A DNA stretch of 53,498 bases from Prevotella sp. (GCA_016285075.1 JAEEQB010000027.1:1-53498); one strand, 5' to 3'. Counted from the first letter of the stretch, positions 11,008 through 19,697 are shown. Notes: generated by a model not told the origin, from the sequence alone. Program-made: numbers and translations.

Positions 11008-11051
11008 ATTGTTTTCTTGTTTTTAGTTTTTTCCAATCATCAATTGTGCTG

Positions 11052-11059
11052 CAAAAATA
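11052..11059 (-). promoter_or_regulatory. -7 promoter element for the nuclease
   Basis: The minus strand reads TATTTTTG, 44 bases before the nuclease start. Confidence 0.55.
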
Positions 11060-11315
11060 GTTACTTTTTACGAAACTTCCAAATTTTTCATTACTTTCTT
11101 GCGAACTGAGCACTTTACCGAAACAAAAGCAGCACTTTACTAGAAATAAACCTGGAGTTTAGCGTCATGAAACTGCCATTCTACGGAACACTCTGTATAG
11201 TTGTAAAGGGATGCATCTTGCCGTTCGTTCTCCACATTTCCACTACTCAAACCTTAACTCTGTTAAGCTACCATAAATATTTTGCTTTCATCAAGGGTAA
11301 TTGATAATTATTACG
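11060..11315. other. Intergenic region, no gene seen
   Basis: About 255 bases between divergent promoters of the nuclease and the exbB cluster. I see no open frame that resembles a protein, no tRNA and no clear hairpin. Confidence 0.4.
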
Positions 11316-11323
11316 TACCTTTG
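11316..11323 (+). promoter_or_regulatory. -7 promoter element for the exbB-exbD cluster
   Basis: TACCTTTG ends 20 bases before the ATG at 11344. It lies just before an upstream in-frame GTG at 11326, which would leave almost no leader, so the ATG is preferred. Confidence 0.6.
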
Positions 11324-11343
11324 CAGTGCAATTTTGGAACGAT

Positions 11344-12189
11344 ATGAAAACAAAAAGAATAATCATCAGATTGGTACTTGCCTCCATTCTCACCATGGGA
11401 GCAATGCCGGTCTTTTCTCAAGAGCCTGCACAAAAAGACTCAGCAAAAACCGAGACAGTACAGCCACAGGCTGCAGAGACAACCACTGACACACTGGCTG
11501 CAGAAGAGACAACAGCATTAGACGATATAGCTGGACTCAATGAAGAAGAGTTCAGCTTGGGGTTCCACCAGCAGCTGAAACAGAAGTTTATCGATGGTAC
11601 CCCGTTATTCATGTCGTTAGTGGCACTCACCTTGGTCCTCGGACTGGCTTTTTGCATAGAGCGCATCATCTACCTGACGCTGTCAGAAGTCAAAACCCGT
11701 AAGCTCCTGGAAGACATTGATGCTCGTGTGACGTCAAACGACATTGAGGGCGCACGCCAGCTGTGCCGCGACACACGTGGCCCTGTGGCCTCTATATGTT
11801 ATCAGGGACTGCTGCACGCCAACGAACCAACCGACGACATTGAACGAAGCATGGTGACATACGGCTCAGTACTGTCAGCAAACCTGGAGAAAGGGTGCAC
11901 ATGGATCAAGCTGTTCATTGCCATGGCTCCGTCGTTAGGATTCTTAGGAACAGTCATTGGAATGGTAATGGCTTTTGACCAGATCCAGACGGCAGGCGAC
12001 ATCAGTCCCACCATCGTGGCATCGGGCATGAAGGTGGCACTCATCACAACCATCTTCGGTATCGTGGTGGCTCTGATCCTACAGCTTTTCTACAGCTACA
12101 TCACTTCAAAGATTGACCACCTCACGGCTCAAATGGAAGAAGCATCCGTCACCCTGCTTGACTCCCTGGCCAAAAGAAAGGTGGAATGA
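11344..12189 (+). CDS. exbB: MotA/TolQ/ExbB proton-channel family protein
   Basis: This inner-membrane protein forms, with ExbD, a proton-driven motor that energises TonB- or Tol-type envelope work. It has a cleavable-looking signal (to about residue 25) and then an unusual Ala/Thr/Glu-rich periplasmic stretch of about 45 residues. Three transmembrane helices follow, near 80-105, 185-215 and 230-260. The conserved ExbB/TolQ core around APSLGFLGTVIGMVMAF is present. It heads a cluster of four genes read in one direction. No tonB gene is in the cluster. Confidence 0.92.
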   Translation: MKTKRIIIRLVLASILTMGAMPVFSQEPAQKDSAKTETVQPQAAETTTDTLAAEETTALDDIAGLNEEEFSLGFHQQLKQKFIDGTPLFMSLVALTLVLGLAFCIERIIYLTLSEVKTRKLLEDIDARVTSNDIEGARQLCRDTRGPVASICYQGLLHANEPTDDIERSMVTYGSVLSANLEKGCTWIKLFIAMAPSLGFLGTVIGMVMAFDQIQTAGDISPTIVASGMKVALITTIFGIVVALILQLFYSYITSKIDHLTAQMEEASVTLLDSLAKRKVE

Positions 12190-12221
12190 CGTAACTCATC
12201 ACTCATCATTTAGCAAATGCT

Positions 12222-12563
12222 ATGACCTACGTAGATATTGTACTCTGGCTGACTTATCTGCTGATCATTTCAGCAATAGGTGTCACGATATGGGCTGTGT
12301 TTCGTGGATGGAGAATGAAGGAACGCCAGTCCACGGCATTGGAAGTGCGTCATGGTGACAAGACGGGCTACTTGACAGCCGGGCTCCTGGTTGTGACGCT
12401 GGCTATTACTTTCCTCTTGGGCTCCTCAGAACCTCTTCCTGTCAATGGGAAGCTCTATGAGGACACGTTCTGGCTGAAAGCCACAGACATGTTTATCTTC
12501 ACATCCATCATACTGATTACCATATGTTCCGCCGTCATCGTCGCAATGAGATTCCGACGCTAA
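12222..12563 (+). CDS. Small membrane protein between exbB and exbD
   Basis: I do not recognise a named family. The 113 residues have three predicted hydrophobic segments: near 3-25 (IVLWLTYLLIISAIGVTIWA), 48-65 and 88-108. A short basic loop (RGWRMKERQ) follows the first helix. It starts 33 bases after exbB, and its 3' end overlaps the downstream exbD start by 40 bases, which suggests translational coupling. The position between exbB and exbD makes it a candidate extra subunit of the proton channel; that is inference. Confidence 0.75.
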   Translation: MTYVDIVLWLTYLLIISAIGVTIWAVFRGWRMKERQSTALEVRHGDKTGYLTAGLLVVTLAITFLLGSSEPLPVNGKLYEDTFWLKATDMFIFTSIILITICSAVIVAMRFRR

Positions 12564-13045
12564 ACACCACGTCAACAGCTGACATCTCGTTCATGCTGCT
12601 GATTTTCTTCCTGGTCACCTCGTCGATGGACACCGACAAGGGACTACGCAGGCAGCTACCCCCGTTGACAGAGGACACACAGCAGATGATGGACGTGAAC
12701 CGCGAACATCTGCTCACCATAGGCCTTGACGCACAGGACTGCCTGACGGTTGACAGCCAGACAGTGACACTCCCCCAGCTTCAGCAGCAGGTTGAGCAGC
12801 ACATCAGGCGTATCCACGATGAACATATCCTTTCGCTCAACATCAGCCGAAAGGCCAATTATGATGCCTACTTCCAACTGCAGAACACACTTGTGGCTGC
12901 ATACAACCAGCTACGCAACGAATATGCCACAAAAAAGTATGGGCACCCCTTCCGCGAGTGTAGTTACATTGAACGTGAAGACGTTGCCCAGTACTATCCG
13001 CAGCGAATCAGTGAAACAGTAATTGAAGAGGATCATGCGGAATGA
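12524..13045 (+). CDS. exbD: ExbD/TolR family biopolymer transport protein (first copy)
   Basis: This is the single-pass partner of ExbB, with a short cytoplasmic N-terminus, one membrane helix and a periplasmic domain. The N-terminus shows the ExbD pattern: a basic leader, PTLNTTSTADISFMLLIFFLV with the conserved helix Asp (near residue 23), then a C-terminal domain of about 130 residues. The total of 173 residues is slightly longer than classic ExbD. The start lies inside the preceding gene (40-base overlap). Confidence 0.9.
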   Translation: MFRRHRRNEIPTLNTTSTADISFMLLIFFLVTSSMDTDKGLRRQLPPLTEDTQQMMDVNREHLLTIGLDAQDCLTVDSQTVTLPQLQQQVEQHIRRIHDEHILSLNISRKANYDAYFQLQNTLVAAYNQLRNEYATKKYGHPFRECSYIEREDVAQYYPQRISETVIEEDHAE

Positions 13046-13086
13046 AATGTGTTTGTTTTTTTACAGTTTAATATTTGCATAGTGCT

Positions 13087-13563
13087 ATGATACGCCGCAT
13101 ACGTCGCCGAGAACACGAACTGCCACAGCTGAACATGGCTTCCCTACCCGATCTCATCTTCACTGTGCTGTTCTTCTTCATGATTGTCACTCACATGCGC
13201 ACGGTGGAGCCCAAAGTAAAGTACACGGTCCCAAGAGGCACGGAATTGGAGAAACTGGTAAAGAAACAGGCAGTGAGCTATATCTACATAGGTCAGCCCA
13301 TGGCTAACCTGCAATCGAAATACGGTTCTGAGACCTGTATCCAACTAAACGACAAGATAGCCAATGTCAGCGACATAGAGAACTTTATTAAATCAGAACG
13401 GAAACGCATGTCACCAGAAGATGCCCAACGCATGACCGTAAGCATCAAGGCCGACGAGAACACTGAAGTAGGAATCATCAGCGACGTAAAACTGGCTCTT
13501 CGACGGGCTGGCGCATATGTCATTAACTATTCGTCAACCCAGAAAAACACAAAACGGAAATAA
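13087..13563 (+). CDS. exbD: ExbD/TolR family biopolymer transport protein (second copy)
   Basis: This is a second ExbD paralogue of 158 residues from the ATG at 13087, 41 bases after the first. The N-terminus is RRREHELPQLNMASLPDLIF, with the membrane-helix Asp conserved, followed by VLFFFMIVTHMRT. Two tandem ExbD proteins with one ExbB suggest a hetero-oligomeric channel, as is common in Bacteroidetes. It is convergent with cobS, whose stop is only 4 bases away, and I see no hairpin between them. Confidence 0.9.
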   Translation: MIRRIRRREHELPQLNMASLPDLIFTVLFFFMIVTHMRTVEPKVKYTVPRGTELEKLVKKQAVSYIYIGQPMANLQSKYGSETCIQLNDKIANVSDIENFIKSERKRMSPEDAQRMTVSIKADENTEVGIISDVKLALRRAGAYVINYSSTQKNTKRK

Positions 13564-13567
13564 CAGT

Positions 13568-14362
13568 CTATGATGCTACGCAGACCAAAACACTTAACAA
13601 CGTTGTCAGCTCTGTCAGCAAGCACACTGCACCGCAGCAATCGCCTGTATACCCACGAATACGGCGCCAAATAAGCAAATAGAGAAAATACATCACTATA
13701 CATGGTGAGAACACAACTGTAGACCATTCCACCTGGCTACGCATCAGGTAAAGGAAAATAACCAGAGGCAACAACCCCTGTACAGCCAGTCCTACAGACG
13801 CAGCTGTCGTAGGACGCCGATACACAGTATGATTCTTGGCACTCTCTGCTGTACGTGCATAAGGCATCATGATGATCAGCTGAGAACTGACCATCTTGGC
13901 ATAGGGGTCGACTGCAAGCACAGCCAGGGCAGCCATCTCGGGGGGCATGGAAAACAGCGTAAAGAACAACAGCAAGAAATAAAAGATAAGACTCACCACG
14001 CCAAAAGTGCCAATGTGCGAATCCTTCATGATGTCGAGGATACGCTCACGATTAGTGCCTCCACCACCAAAGCCGTCGAAGAAATCAGCCAGCCCGTCCT
14101 CGTGAAGAGCACCTGTTATCAGCATACGTGCCACAATGGCCAGTATCACGACAACGGGCCAAGGCAGCAGCCACGAACCGAAATACAGCACCAAAGCCAT
14201 TACGCCACCCGTCAACCAACCCACTAAAGGCCAGTGCTCAACAACATGGGAATAACACTCCTTGGGTGGCTGCGCCAAGCGCCAGAAAGGAAGGCGTGTG
14301 AAGAAAATAAACGATGCCAACAGACGGTCTATATACCGGGTTCTTTCAATAGGTACTTCCAT
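13568..14362 (-). CDS. cobS: Adenosylcobinamide-GDP ribazoletransferase (cobalamin synthase)
   Basis: CobS joins adenosylcobinamide-GDP and alpha-ribazole(-phosphate) in the last membrane step of cobalamin assembly. The 264 residues are hydrophobic with several membrane helices. The N-terminal FFTRLPFW signature is present (near residue 20), as is the ALHEDGLADFFDGFGGG metal-binding motif (near 90-110) with its Asp residues. Neighbouring cobU/cobT/cobC genes are absent, so it is an isolated gene here. Its product serves B12 enzymes such as MutAB in this window. Confidence 0.95.
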   Translation of the reverse strand: MEVPIERTRYIDRLLASFIFFTRLPFWRLAQPPKECYSHVVEHWPLVGWLTGGVMALVLYFGSWLLPWPVVVILAIVARMLITGALHEDGLADFFDGFGGGGTNRERILDIMKDSHIGTFGVVSLIFYFLLLFFTLFSMPPEMAALAVLAVDPYAKMVSSQLIIMMPYARTAESAKNHTVYRRPTTAASVGLAVQGLLPLVIFLYLMRSQVEWSTVVFSPCIVMYFLYLLIWRRIRGYTGDCCGAVCLLTELTTLLSVLVCVAS

Positions 14363-14389
14363 ATAATGTGCAACTATGACAACAATCGG

Positions 14390-15067
14390 TTACTTCAACA
14401 GCTTTTCAATGCTCTTGTCTGATGCTTCAGGCAGGAGACTCTTCAGGTGGACAAACATACGGTTGAAAGACTCCTGAGGAGTACGCGGACAAAAGCATTT
14501 GTTCCGTCCCAGCAATCGTTCGGGCGTAGTCAGCAGAGACCATCCCCATCCGTACTCGCGGTTATGACGGTCACGCGGATAGACAAAGTCCTCGGTGACA
14601 ATCCTGCATGCTATCTGCAGACGAGTAATGTAACTGTCGAAACGGCTACGCATCTTGGGACCAGTAAAACCACAGGTGGCACGAAGCTCACGTGTAATCA
14701 TACTGCCATGTTCCTGTAGCGTCAGAAGTATTGAGTTCTCAATAGAGCCCTGCTCTGGTTCCGGATAGACGCTACGGCGATAATTGAACAGGTCGGGCCA
14801 CCATTCCCGACTAACGAAACCGGCCTTGCCACCGAAGAACTTGCCGTAGACACAGTCACCATCCGTAACGATGGTTCCTTTCCACTTCCACAAGGGCCAG
14901 TCCCACCCACCGTCTGGAAGCACGACATAACGGCAATCATCGTCCACCACATCTTCAGCAGAATAGCCTCGTATCCCACTGTCCAATAATGGCAAGAATC
15001 CTACTTCACGAATGAAGTCAATCAACTCTGCGCAACTGTGTATCTCGTTATCAGAAATCATTTTCAT
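14390..15067 (-). CDS. AlkZ-related protein
   Basis: The 225-residue protein resembles the AlkZ-related (YhgA-like) family, which is related to DNA-glycosylase-type winged-helix proteins. Visible features are an N-terminal FIREVGFLPLL segment, a WPLWKWKG..VYGKFFGGKAGFVSREWWPD core (residues about 60-95), a winged-helix-like segment around TRELRATCGF, and a C-terminal YGWGWSLLTTPE. The cobS start lies 27 bases downstream on the same strand, so they may be co-transcribed. The biochemical role of this family is not established. An alternative start two codons later is possible. Confidence 0.72.
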   Translation of the reverse strand: MKMISDNEIHSCAELIDFIREVGFLPLLDSGIRGYSAEDVVDDDCRYVVLPDGGWDWPLWKWKGTIVTDGDCVYGKFFGGKAGFVSREWWPDLFNYRRSVYPEPEQGSIENSILLTLQEHGSMITRELRATCGFTGPKMRSRFDSYITRLQIACRIVTEDFVYPRDRHNREYGWGWSLLTTPERLLGRNKCFCPRTPQESFNRMFVHLKSLLPEASDKSIEKLLK

Positions 15068-15120
15068 TTTAATATGTGTCTATCAGCCTCCAAACAACTA
15101 TGGCCACTACTTGGACGCTG

Positions 15121-15128
15121 CAAATTTA
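15121..15128 (-). promoter_or_regulatory. -7 promoter element for the AlkZ-related gene
   Basis: The minus strand reads TAAATTTG, 53 bases upstream of the start at 15067. Confidence 0.5.
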
Positions 15129-15423
15129 GACAAATTTTTCGAAATTACGTACCAGTCGAGCTAAAAATGTAGACAAATTGCCTCGAAAAGTTAGAAATCA
15201 AGGCTTCCATGTACGTCAGGCCAGTGGTTTGCCTCCGTTTTCCTTCAGTCCCTATGTCGACGCTGTCACCTTGTCTTTGGCAGTGCGTTTGCCGCTATCA
15301 AGCCAATCTCGGGACATGCACCCATTAGATGATGCCCATTCCGGACGAGCACAAAAAGGGGATCTCATCGCTGAAATTCCCCACGAGTCCTTTATTCAAG
15401 GCATATATAGAGTTTACGGCAAA
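15129..15423. other. Gap with an unexplained open frame
   Basis: A plus-strand frame is open from about 15178 and runs to 15531, overlapping the end of the secreted-protein gene on the other strand. The translation (for example VRLPLSSQSRDMHPLDDAH) does not look like a folded protein I know, and there is no promoter element in front of it. It may be a dispersed repeat or the remnant of one. Not called as a gene. Confidence 0.35.
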
Positions 15424-16071
15424 TCACTTGCGTCCGAAGTGGCTACCATTGCTACGATTGCCGGTAGTAGCCTGAGCAATGTGACGGTTGGGAGTACCAA
15501 TGCCTTTTTCGCTGTTCACATTTGCATTTGAGTGGCCACCGATATTGCGCACAGGCTTGCTCTCGCTACGGACAGCAGTCTTGTGGTTTGCCATCGGCGT
15601 GTTGTGATGCACTATGGGCTTAGTCACCTTGCGGTCAGCATAGTAGCGGACATCACGATGGTTGTTTCCACCCTTGTAGGTCACAAACACCTTAGGACGA
15701 TCATTGTAGAAATGGCCTTTCTTATAGTGAGAGTACACAGCGAACGTCCAGTTGCCTGCCTTCCATGCCACAGGACGATAGAAGTGGTTCAGAGCCACAT
15801 ACTTGTCGTACTGCCAGGCGGTCAGCACATGGCGGAGGTCAGCATTGCGGCGGTCCCACCAGATGCCGAATACATCGCCGTGCCCGTTCAGGCTCATCAG
15901 GTAGTCGAGATTGATCTCGTAGACTGCCTCATACTGTGCAGCGGTCAGGTTGAGCTCGTAAGCCATCTTGTCAGAGAGGAAGAGGGCCTCGTTCTTTGCT
16001 GCGTTATAGCTCATTGCGGTGGCAGAGATAGTCATGACCATCATCATTGCCAGAATCATCAACTTCTTCAT
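15424..16071 (-). CDS. Secreted protein with Spy/LTxxQ-like start, unknown function
   Basis: I do not recognise a characterised family. The 215 residues begin with a clear signal peptide (MKKLMILAMMMVMTISATA). Residues 25-60 include LTAAQYEAVYEIN, which resembles the LTxxQ motif of periplasmic Spy/CpxP stress proteins. The middle part is rich in Tyr, Trp and His (WWDRR, HFYRPVAWKAGNWTF). The C-terminal 80 residues are basic and rich in His, Asn and Lys, looking disordered. It is probably a periplasmic or outer-membrane protein. Intact-looking and monocistronic. Confidence 0.7.
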   Translation of the reverse strand: MKKLMILAMMMVMTISATAMSYNAAKNEALFLSDKMAYELNLTAAQYEAVYEINLDYLMSLNGHGDVFGIWWDRRNADLRHVLTAWQYDKYVALNHFYRPVAWKAGNWTFAVYSHYKKGHFYNDRPKVFVTYKGGNNHRDVRYYADRKVTKPIVHHNTPMANHKTAVRSESKPVRNIGGHSNANVNSEKGIGTPNRHIAQATTGNRSNGSHFGRK

Positions 16072-16183
16072 ATCTTTATCTCCTATACTTTTAAAGAGTT
16101 AAACATTACATTTGTTTCTTTTTCACGCTGCAAAGTTCGACATTTTTCATGGCATTTACAAAGGAATAATCCTAAACAAAAAG

Positions 16184-16217
16184 GGTGTTTTCCCTAAACA
16201 TGAATAGGGAAAACACC
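16184..16217 (-). terminator. Terminator after the first flavoprotein gene
   Basis: A perfect 13-bp stem (GGTGTTTTCCCTA with TAGGGAAAACACC) and a 8-base loop is followed on the minus strand by CTTTTTGTTT. It serves the gene ending at 16309. Confidence 0.75.
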
Positions 16218-16308
16218 TCCTGTCTCTTCACTTTGAGTTTCTGGTCTCCTCTTTACTCAAACATCGGAGTTAACTTCAAGTAAAACAATACACGAAAGTC
16301 AAGTACGT

Positions 16309-16953
16309 TTATTTCAAGATACTCTCCGCCATACGCTTACCGGCATTGAAGGCACACTGCAAGTCTTGCTCCCAATGCTCATCACGATACTGTCGCTTGG
16401 CTTCTTCAGAGAAACCGGCAAGTTCGAAACGATCATAGTTCTTCACCTGATAGGTGTTATAGGCTATCAGCCGCTCAGGCTCGCCGAGGGCAGCTGTGAT
16501 GCAGTATTCCATCGAGCCATAGCCCTGACTGTTGTTCCTCTCCGGGGTTCCGTTCATCGTTTCCATCAGTACAACAGGCATCTTTTTCGGAGCTGTCATG
16601 CTGTAGTCATTGTATGAGAGCCAGGGAAAAGCCAGACGTTCAAGAAATGTTCGCATCTGGCCTGTCACGTCACCAAAATATATCGGTGAACCCAATACCA
16701 ATCCATCGGCCTGTGCAATCTCTTCCAATACAGGAGTCAGTTCATCCTTGAACTTGCATACGTTTGACGCCCTACCCTTTATCTTACAAACCAGGCACGA
16801 CATACAGCCTTTATAGTCCATGCTATACAAACGAACAGTCTTTACTTCAACCTGATCGCTGACAGACATGGCACCTTCAGCGAATTTCTGCAACATCGAG
16901 GCCGTATTGAAGTTCTTTCTTGGGCCTCCGTCAATAATCATAATTTTCTTCAT
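16309..16953 (-). CDS. Iron-sulfur flavoprotein-like NAD(P)H reductase (flavodoxin family)
   Basis: This is an FMN-binding flavodoxin-fold protein of 214 residues. The FMN phosphate loop is GGPRKNFNTASM near residues 9-20. It is followed by a compact cysteine motif, C-x2-C-x2-C-x9-C around residue 50, as in Isf-type iron-sulfur flavoproteins. A PIYFGDVTGQ flavin-site segment lies near residue 90. The physiological electron donor and acceptor are unknown. A paralogue lies 89 bases upstream on the same strand. Confidence 0.82.
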   Translation of the reverse strand: MKKIMIIDGGPRKNFNTASMLQKFAEGAMSVSDQVEVKTVRLYSMDYKGCMSCLVCKIKGRASNVCKFKDELTPVLEEIAQADGLVLGSPIYFGDVTGQMRTFLERLAFPWLSYNDYSMTAPKKMPVVLMETMNGTPERNNSQGYGSMEYCITAALGEPERLIAYNTYQVKNYDRFELAGFSEEAKRQYRDEHWEQDLQCAFNAGKRMAESILK

Positions 16954-17042
16954 TATCTGTTTTTTTTTGTTAGTTTAGCATCTCGCTCATTGCCTCTTGT
17001 TTGTTATAACGCTGCACAGATACAACAGCTTCAGGCATTCGG

Positions 17043-17663
17043 TTATCTGATGAAATTGGTTCTCAGCGGGCTCTCCAGTTCCGGATGCCCATCCTCACTG
17101 ACATTCAGCTTACGAATCATCCATGCCATGTTGCGCCCTAGTGTACGCATGGTCTGCATGCCCTCCTCGTCCTGTGCGGCCTGCCCTGGTGTCTGACCAT
17201 AAACCATATTCCAATATTGGGAACTGACAACTGGCATGTTCAGGATAGTAAAGTATTTGTTCAGACGGTCAAAGGCTGCCGATGCGCCACCTCTGCGGCA
17301 TACCACCACACTGGCACCAGGCTTGAAGCGCAGGTCATTGCCTAGTGAATAGAACACACGGTCAAGCAAGGCACATAGAGAACCGTTGGGACCACCATAA
17401 TAAACAGGCGAACCCACAACCAGTCCGTCTATACCGTCCTTCACTGTCCGCATCACCCTGAAATAGAGGTCATCGCGGAATGTGCATTTCCCCTCCCTTC
17501 CACACATGCCACAGGCGATACATCCCTGGACGGCCTTTTTGCCGATGCTGATAATCTCGGTCTCAATACCCTCACTGTTAAGGGCCCTCGCCACCTCGCT
17601 CAGAGCCGTAAACGTATTACCATTCTCCCGGGGGCTTCCATTAATCAAAAGTACTTTCTTCAT
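17043..17663 (-). CDS. Iron-sulfur flavoprotein-like NAD(P)H reductase, paralogue
   Basis: The 206-residue flavodoxin-fold protein has the FMN loop NGSPRENGNTFTAL at residues 8-21 and the cysteine motif C-x2-C-x2-C-x5-C near residue 48, which fits the classical iron-sulfur flavoprotein spacing better than its neighbour does. PVYYGGPNGS near residue 85 is the second flavin loop. The two genes point the same way and probably arose by duplication. The function is likely redox or detoxification; the substrate is unknown. Confidence 0.84.
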   Translation of the reverse strand: MKKVLLINGSPRENGNTFTALSEVARALNSEGIETEIISIGKKAVQGCIACGMCGREGKCTFRDDLYFRVMRTVKDGIDGLVVGSPVYYGGPNGSLCALLDRVFYSLGNDLRFKPGASVVVCRRGGASAAFDRLNKYFTILNMPVVSSQYWNMVYGQTPGQAAQDEEGMQTMRTLGRNMAWMIRKLNVSEDGHPELESPLRTNFIR

Positions 17664-17734
17664 ATCTGCTGTCTCATTATTGAAAGTAGGCTGTCAAACT
17701 GCCTTTTTTGTCTAAATACACTTAAATTTGATGG

Positions 17735-17742
17735 CAAAGATA
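17735..17742 (-). promoter_or_regulatory. -7 promoter element for the flavoprotein genes
   Basis: The minus strand reads TATCTTTG, 71 bases upstream of the start at 17663. It is back to back with the M18 promoter, only 22 bases away. Confidence 0.6.
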
Positions 17743-17764
17743 CTAAAAAACGCGTCAAAATTGT

Positions 17765-17772
17765 TATCTTTG
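17765..17772 (+). promoter_or_regulatory. -7 promoter element for the M18 aminopeptidase
   Basis: TATCTTTG lies 95 bases upstream of the ATG at 17868, giving a leader of roughly 90 bases. Confidence 0.6.
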
Positions 17773-17867
17773 CACAAAGTTTAACAAAAAGATGTTTCCC
17801 GTTTCGCTCACCACTAAGGAAAACATGACAGAAACTTATAATTGAACAACAGAAATACGATACCAAA

Positions 17868-19151
17868 ATGATTAAGAGATTATTGGATTTCCTGGATGCA
17901 TCGCCAGTAAACTTCCTGGCAGTCAGGAATATTGTGAAGGAACTGGAACAGGCTGGCTACCGTCGTCTGGATCCTCGCGAGGCTATCGGTGAGGTAAAGG
18001 CTGGTGACAAGTTGTTTGTAACCAAGAACGACTCTTCGGTCTATGCCTTCCACATTGGGTGCAAGAGCCTTGCTGACGCAGGGTTCCGGATGATCTGTGC
18101 CCATTGCGACTCTCCCACGTTCCGCATCAAGCCCAATGCAGAGATGACGTGCGAAGGTGGCATCGTCAAGCTGAACACCGAGGTCTATGGCGGTCCCATC
18201 ATGTCAACATGGTTTGACCGTCCGCTGACCATTGCAGGCAGGGTGATAGTTCGCAGTGACGATGAGCTGAATCCCAAGACCCTTCTGCTGCATGTCAGGC
18301 GTCCGCTGCTGCAAATCAGCAATCTGGCTATTCATTTCAACCGTCAGGTAAACGATGGTGTGAAACTGAGTAAACAGAAAGATATGTTGCCCATACTCGG
18401 CATCGTCACTGACAAACTTGAATGTGGAAATCTGCTGATGAATGTCATCTGCAGCGAACTGAACATCAAACCGGAGGAGATTCTCGACTTCGACCTCTAT
18501 TTGGCCGATGCCACACCCGCATGCACCTTCGGGGTACATGACGAGTTCCTGTCCTCTGGCCGTCTGGATGACCTCTCGATGTGCTTTGCTGGCTTGGAGG
18601 CACTTCTCGCCACACCTGACACGGGCACAACGAAGGTGCTTGCCATCTTTGACAATGAAGAGACTGGCTCACAGACCAAACAAGGCGCTGGCAGTCCTTT
18701 CCTATCGATGATGCTGAAGCGTATTGCGCTGGCACAGAACGGTACGACAGAAGCCTTCTTCCAGGCTGTAGAGCGTGCCTTCATGATTTCTGCTGACAAT
18801 GCCCATGCCTGGCATCCCAACTATAGCGAGAAGTACGATCCAACTAATCATCCCGTACTTGGAGGAGGTCCGGTCATCAAGTTCAATGCTGCCCAGAAGT
18901 ATGCCAGCGATGCCGTATCTGCGGCAGTATTCTCAGAGCTGTGCCGCAAGGCGGGTGTGCCCTGCCAGCGTTTCGTCAACCACTCCGATGTAGCAGGAGG
19001 AAGCACATTAGGAAACATCCTTGCCTCTTCAATACCCCTCAGAGGCGTCGATATGGGCAACGCCATCCTCGCCATGCACAGCTGCAGGGAAACAGGAAGC
19101 GTAGCGGACCACCTCTATACAGTAAAGGCTTTCAGTCAGTTCTTCAGTTAA
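17868..19151 (+). CDS. M18 family aminopeptidase
   Basis: This is a cytoplasmic dinuclear zinc aminopeptidase that removes N-terminal (often acidic) residues. Its 427 residues match the family. Metal and catalytic regions are visible: AHCDSPTFRIKP near residue 80, the FDNEETGS motif near residue 262, and the C-terminal NHSDVAGGSTLGNI near residue 370. It is full length with no sign of damage. A small lipoprotein gene follows 30 bases later on the same strand. Confidence 0.95.
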   Translation: MIKRLLDFLDASPVNFLAVRNIVKELEQAGYRRLDPREAIGEVKAGDKLFVTKNDSSVYAFHIGCKSLADAGFRMICAHCDSPTFRIKPNAEMTCEGGIVKLNTEVYGGPIMSTWFDRPLTIAGRVIVRSDDELNPKTLLLHVRRPLLQISNLAIHFNRQVNDGVKLSKQKDMLPILGIVTDKLECGNLLMNVICSELNIKPEEILDFDLYLADATPACTFGVHDEFLSSGRLDDLSMCFAGLEALLATPDTGTTKVLAIFDNEETGSQTKQGAGSPFLSMMLKRIALAQNGTTEAFFQAVERAFMISADNAHAWHPNYSEKYDPTNHPVLGGGPVIKFNAAQKYASDAVSAAVFSELCRKAGVPCQRFVNHSDVAGGSTLGNILASSIPLRGVDMGNAILAMHSCRETGSVADHLYTVKAFSQFFS

Positions 19152-19181
19152 GTTGTCTGATATCAAGTAAGATAAACATCT

Positions 19182-19541
19182 ATGAAACGTATAGCTTTTT
19201 CATTCGTATGGATGGCCTTGCTTTTCTGCTCATGCCACTCCAACGCCCCGAAGAGGGTTCTAACGGCAGAAATGGCCTATGAAGGAGTCAACAACTATTG
19301 TCACAGTACCTATGACTGGAGCATTGCGGAAGACAATCCTTCCATAATGAATATAGAGATGGGTGAAGAGACTGATTCTGCTTATCAAGTAGTATTCCAT
19401 AGTTATACAGGTGCTTTGGTGTATTTCTATGTTGGTAAAACCGATGGCACAACAAGAATGGTGGAGTATGTTCCGAATCTGGATATCAAGAACGAGGCTG
19501 GAACCATTGATCTGTATGATTACTTGGAGAAAAAAGACTGA
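19182..19541 (+). CDS. Small lipoprotein of unknown function
   Basis: The 119 residues begin with a lipoprotein signal (MKRIAFSFVWMALLFCSC), with the second Cys (residue 18) the likely lipidated residue. The mature part of about 100 residues is acidic and has no recognised domain. No acidic stretch follows the Cys, so it probably stays in the periplasm rather than being surface-exported. It follows the M18 gene closely and ends before a strong terminator. Confidence 0.7.
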   Translation: MKRIAFSFVWMALLFCSCHSNAPKRVLTAEMAYEGVNNYCHSTYDWSIAEDNPSIMNIEMGEETDSAYQVVFHSYTGALVYFYVGKTDGTTRMVEYVPNLDIKNEAGTIDLYDYLEKKD

Positions 19542-19646
19542 AGAAACCGACACCCATGTCAGTCTTGACATTCACCATCCACAACCTGCCCACGGGCACT
19601 GGCTAATACCTACTTCTTGTTAATCTGCTTTTGTTGCGGATGAACA

Positions 19647-19697
19647 GTGCACAATACTTAAAACACCCGTTTTTAGGTATTGTGCACTTCATTTTTT
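19647..19697 (+). terminator. Terminator after the small lipoprotein
   Basis: GTGCACAATAC (19647-19657) pairs with GTATTGTGCAC (19677-19687), with further pairing (TAAAAC/GTTTTA) inside. TTCATTTTTT follows on the plus strand. Confidence 0.75.
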
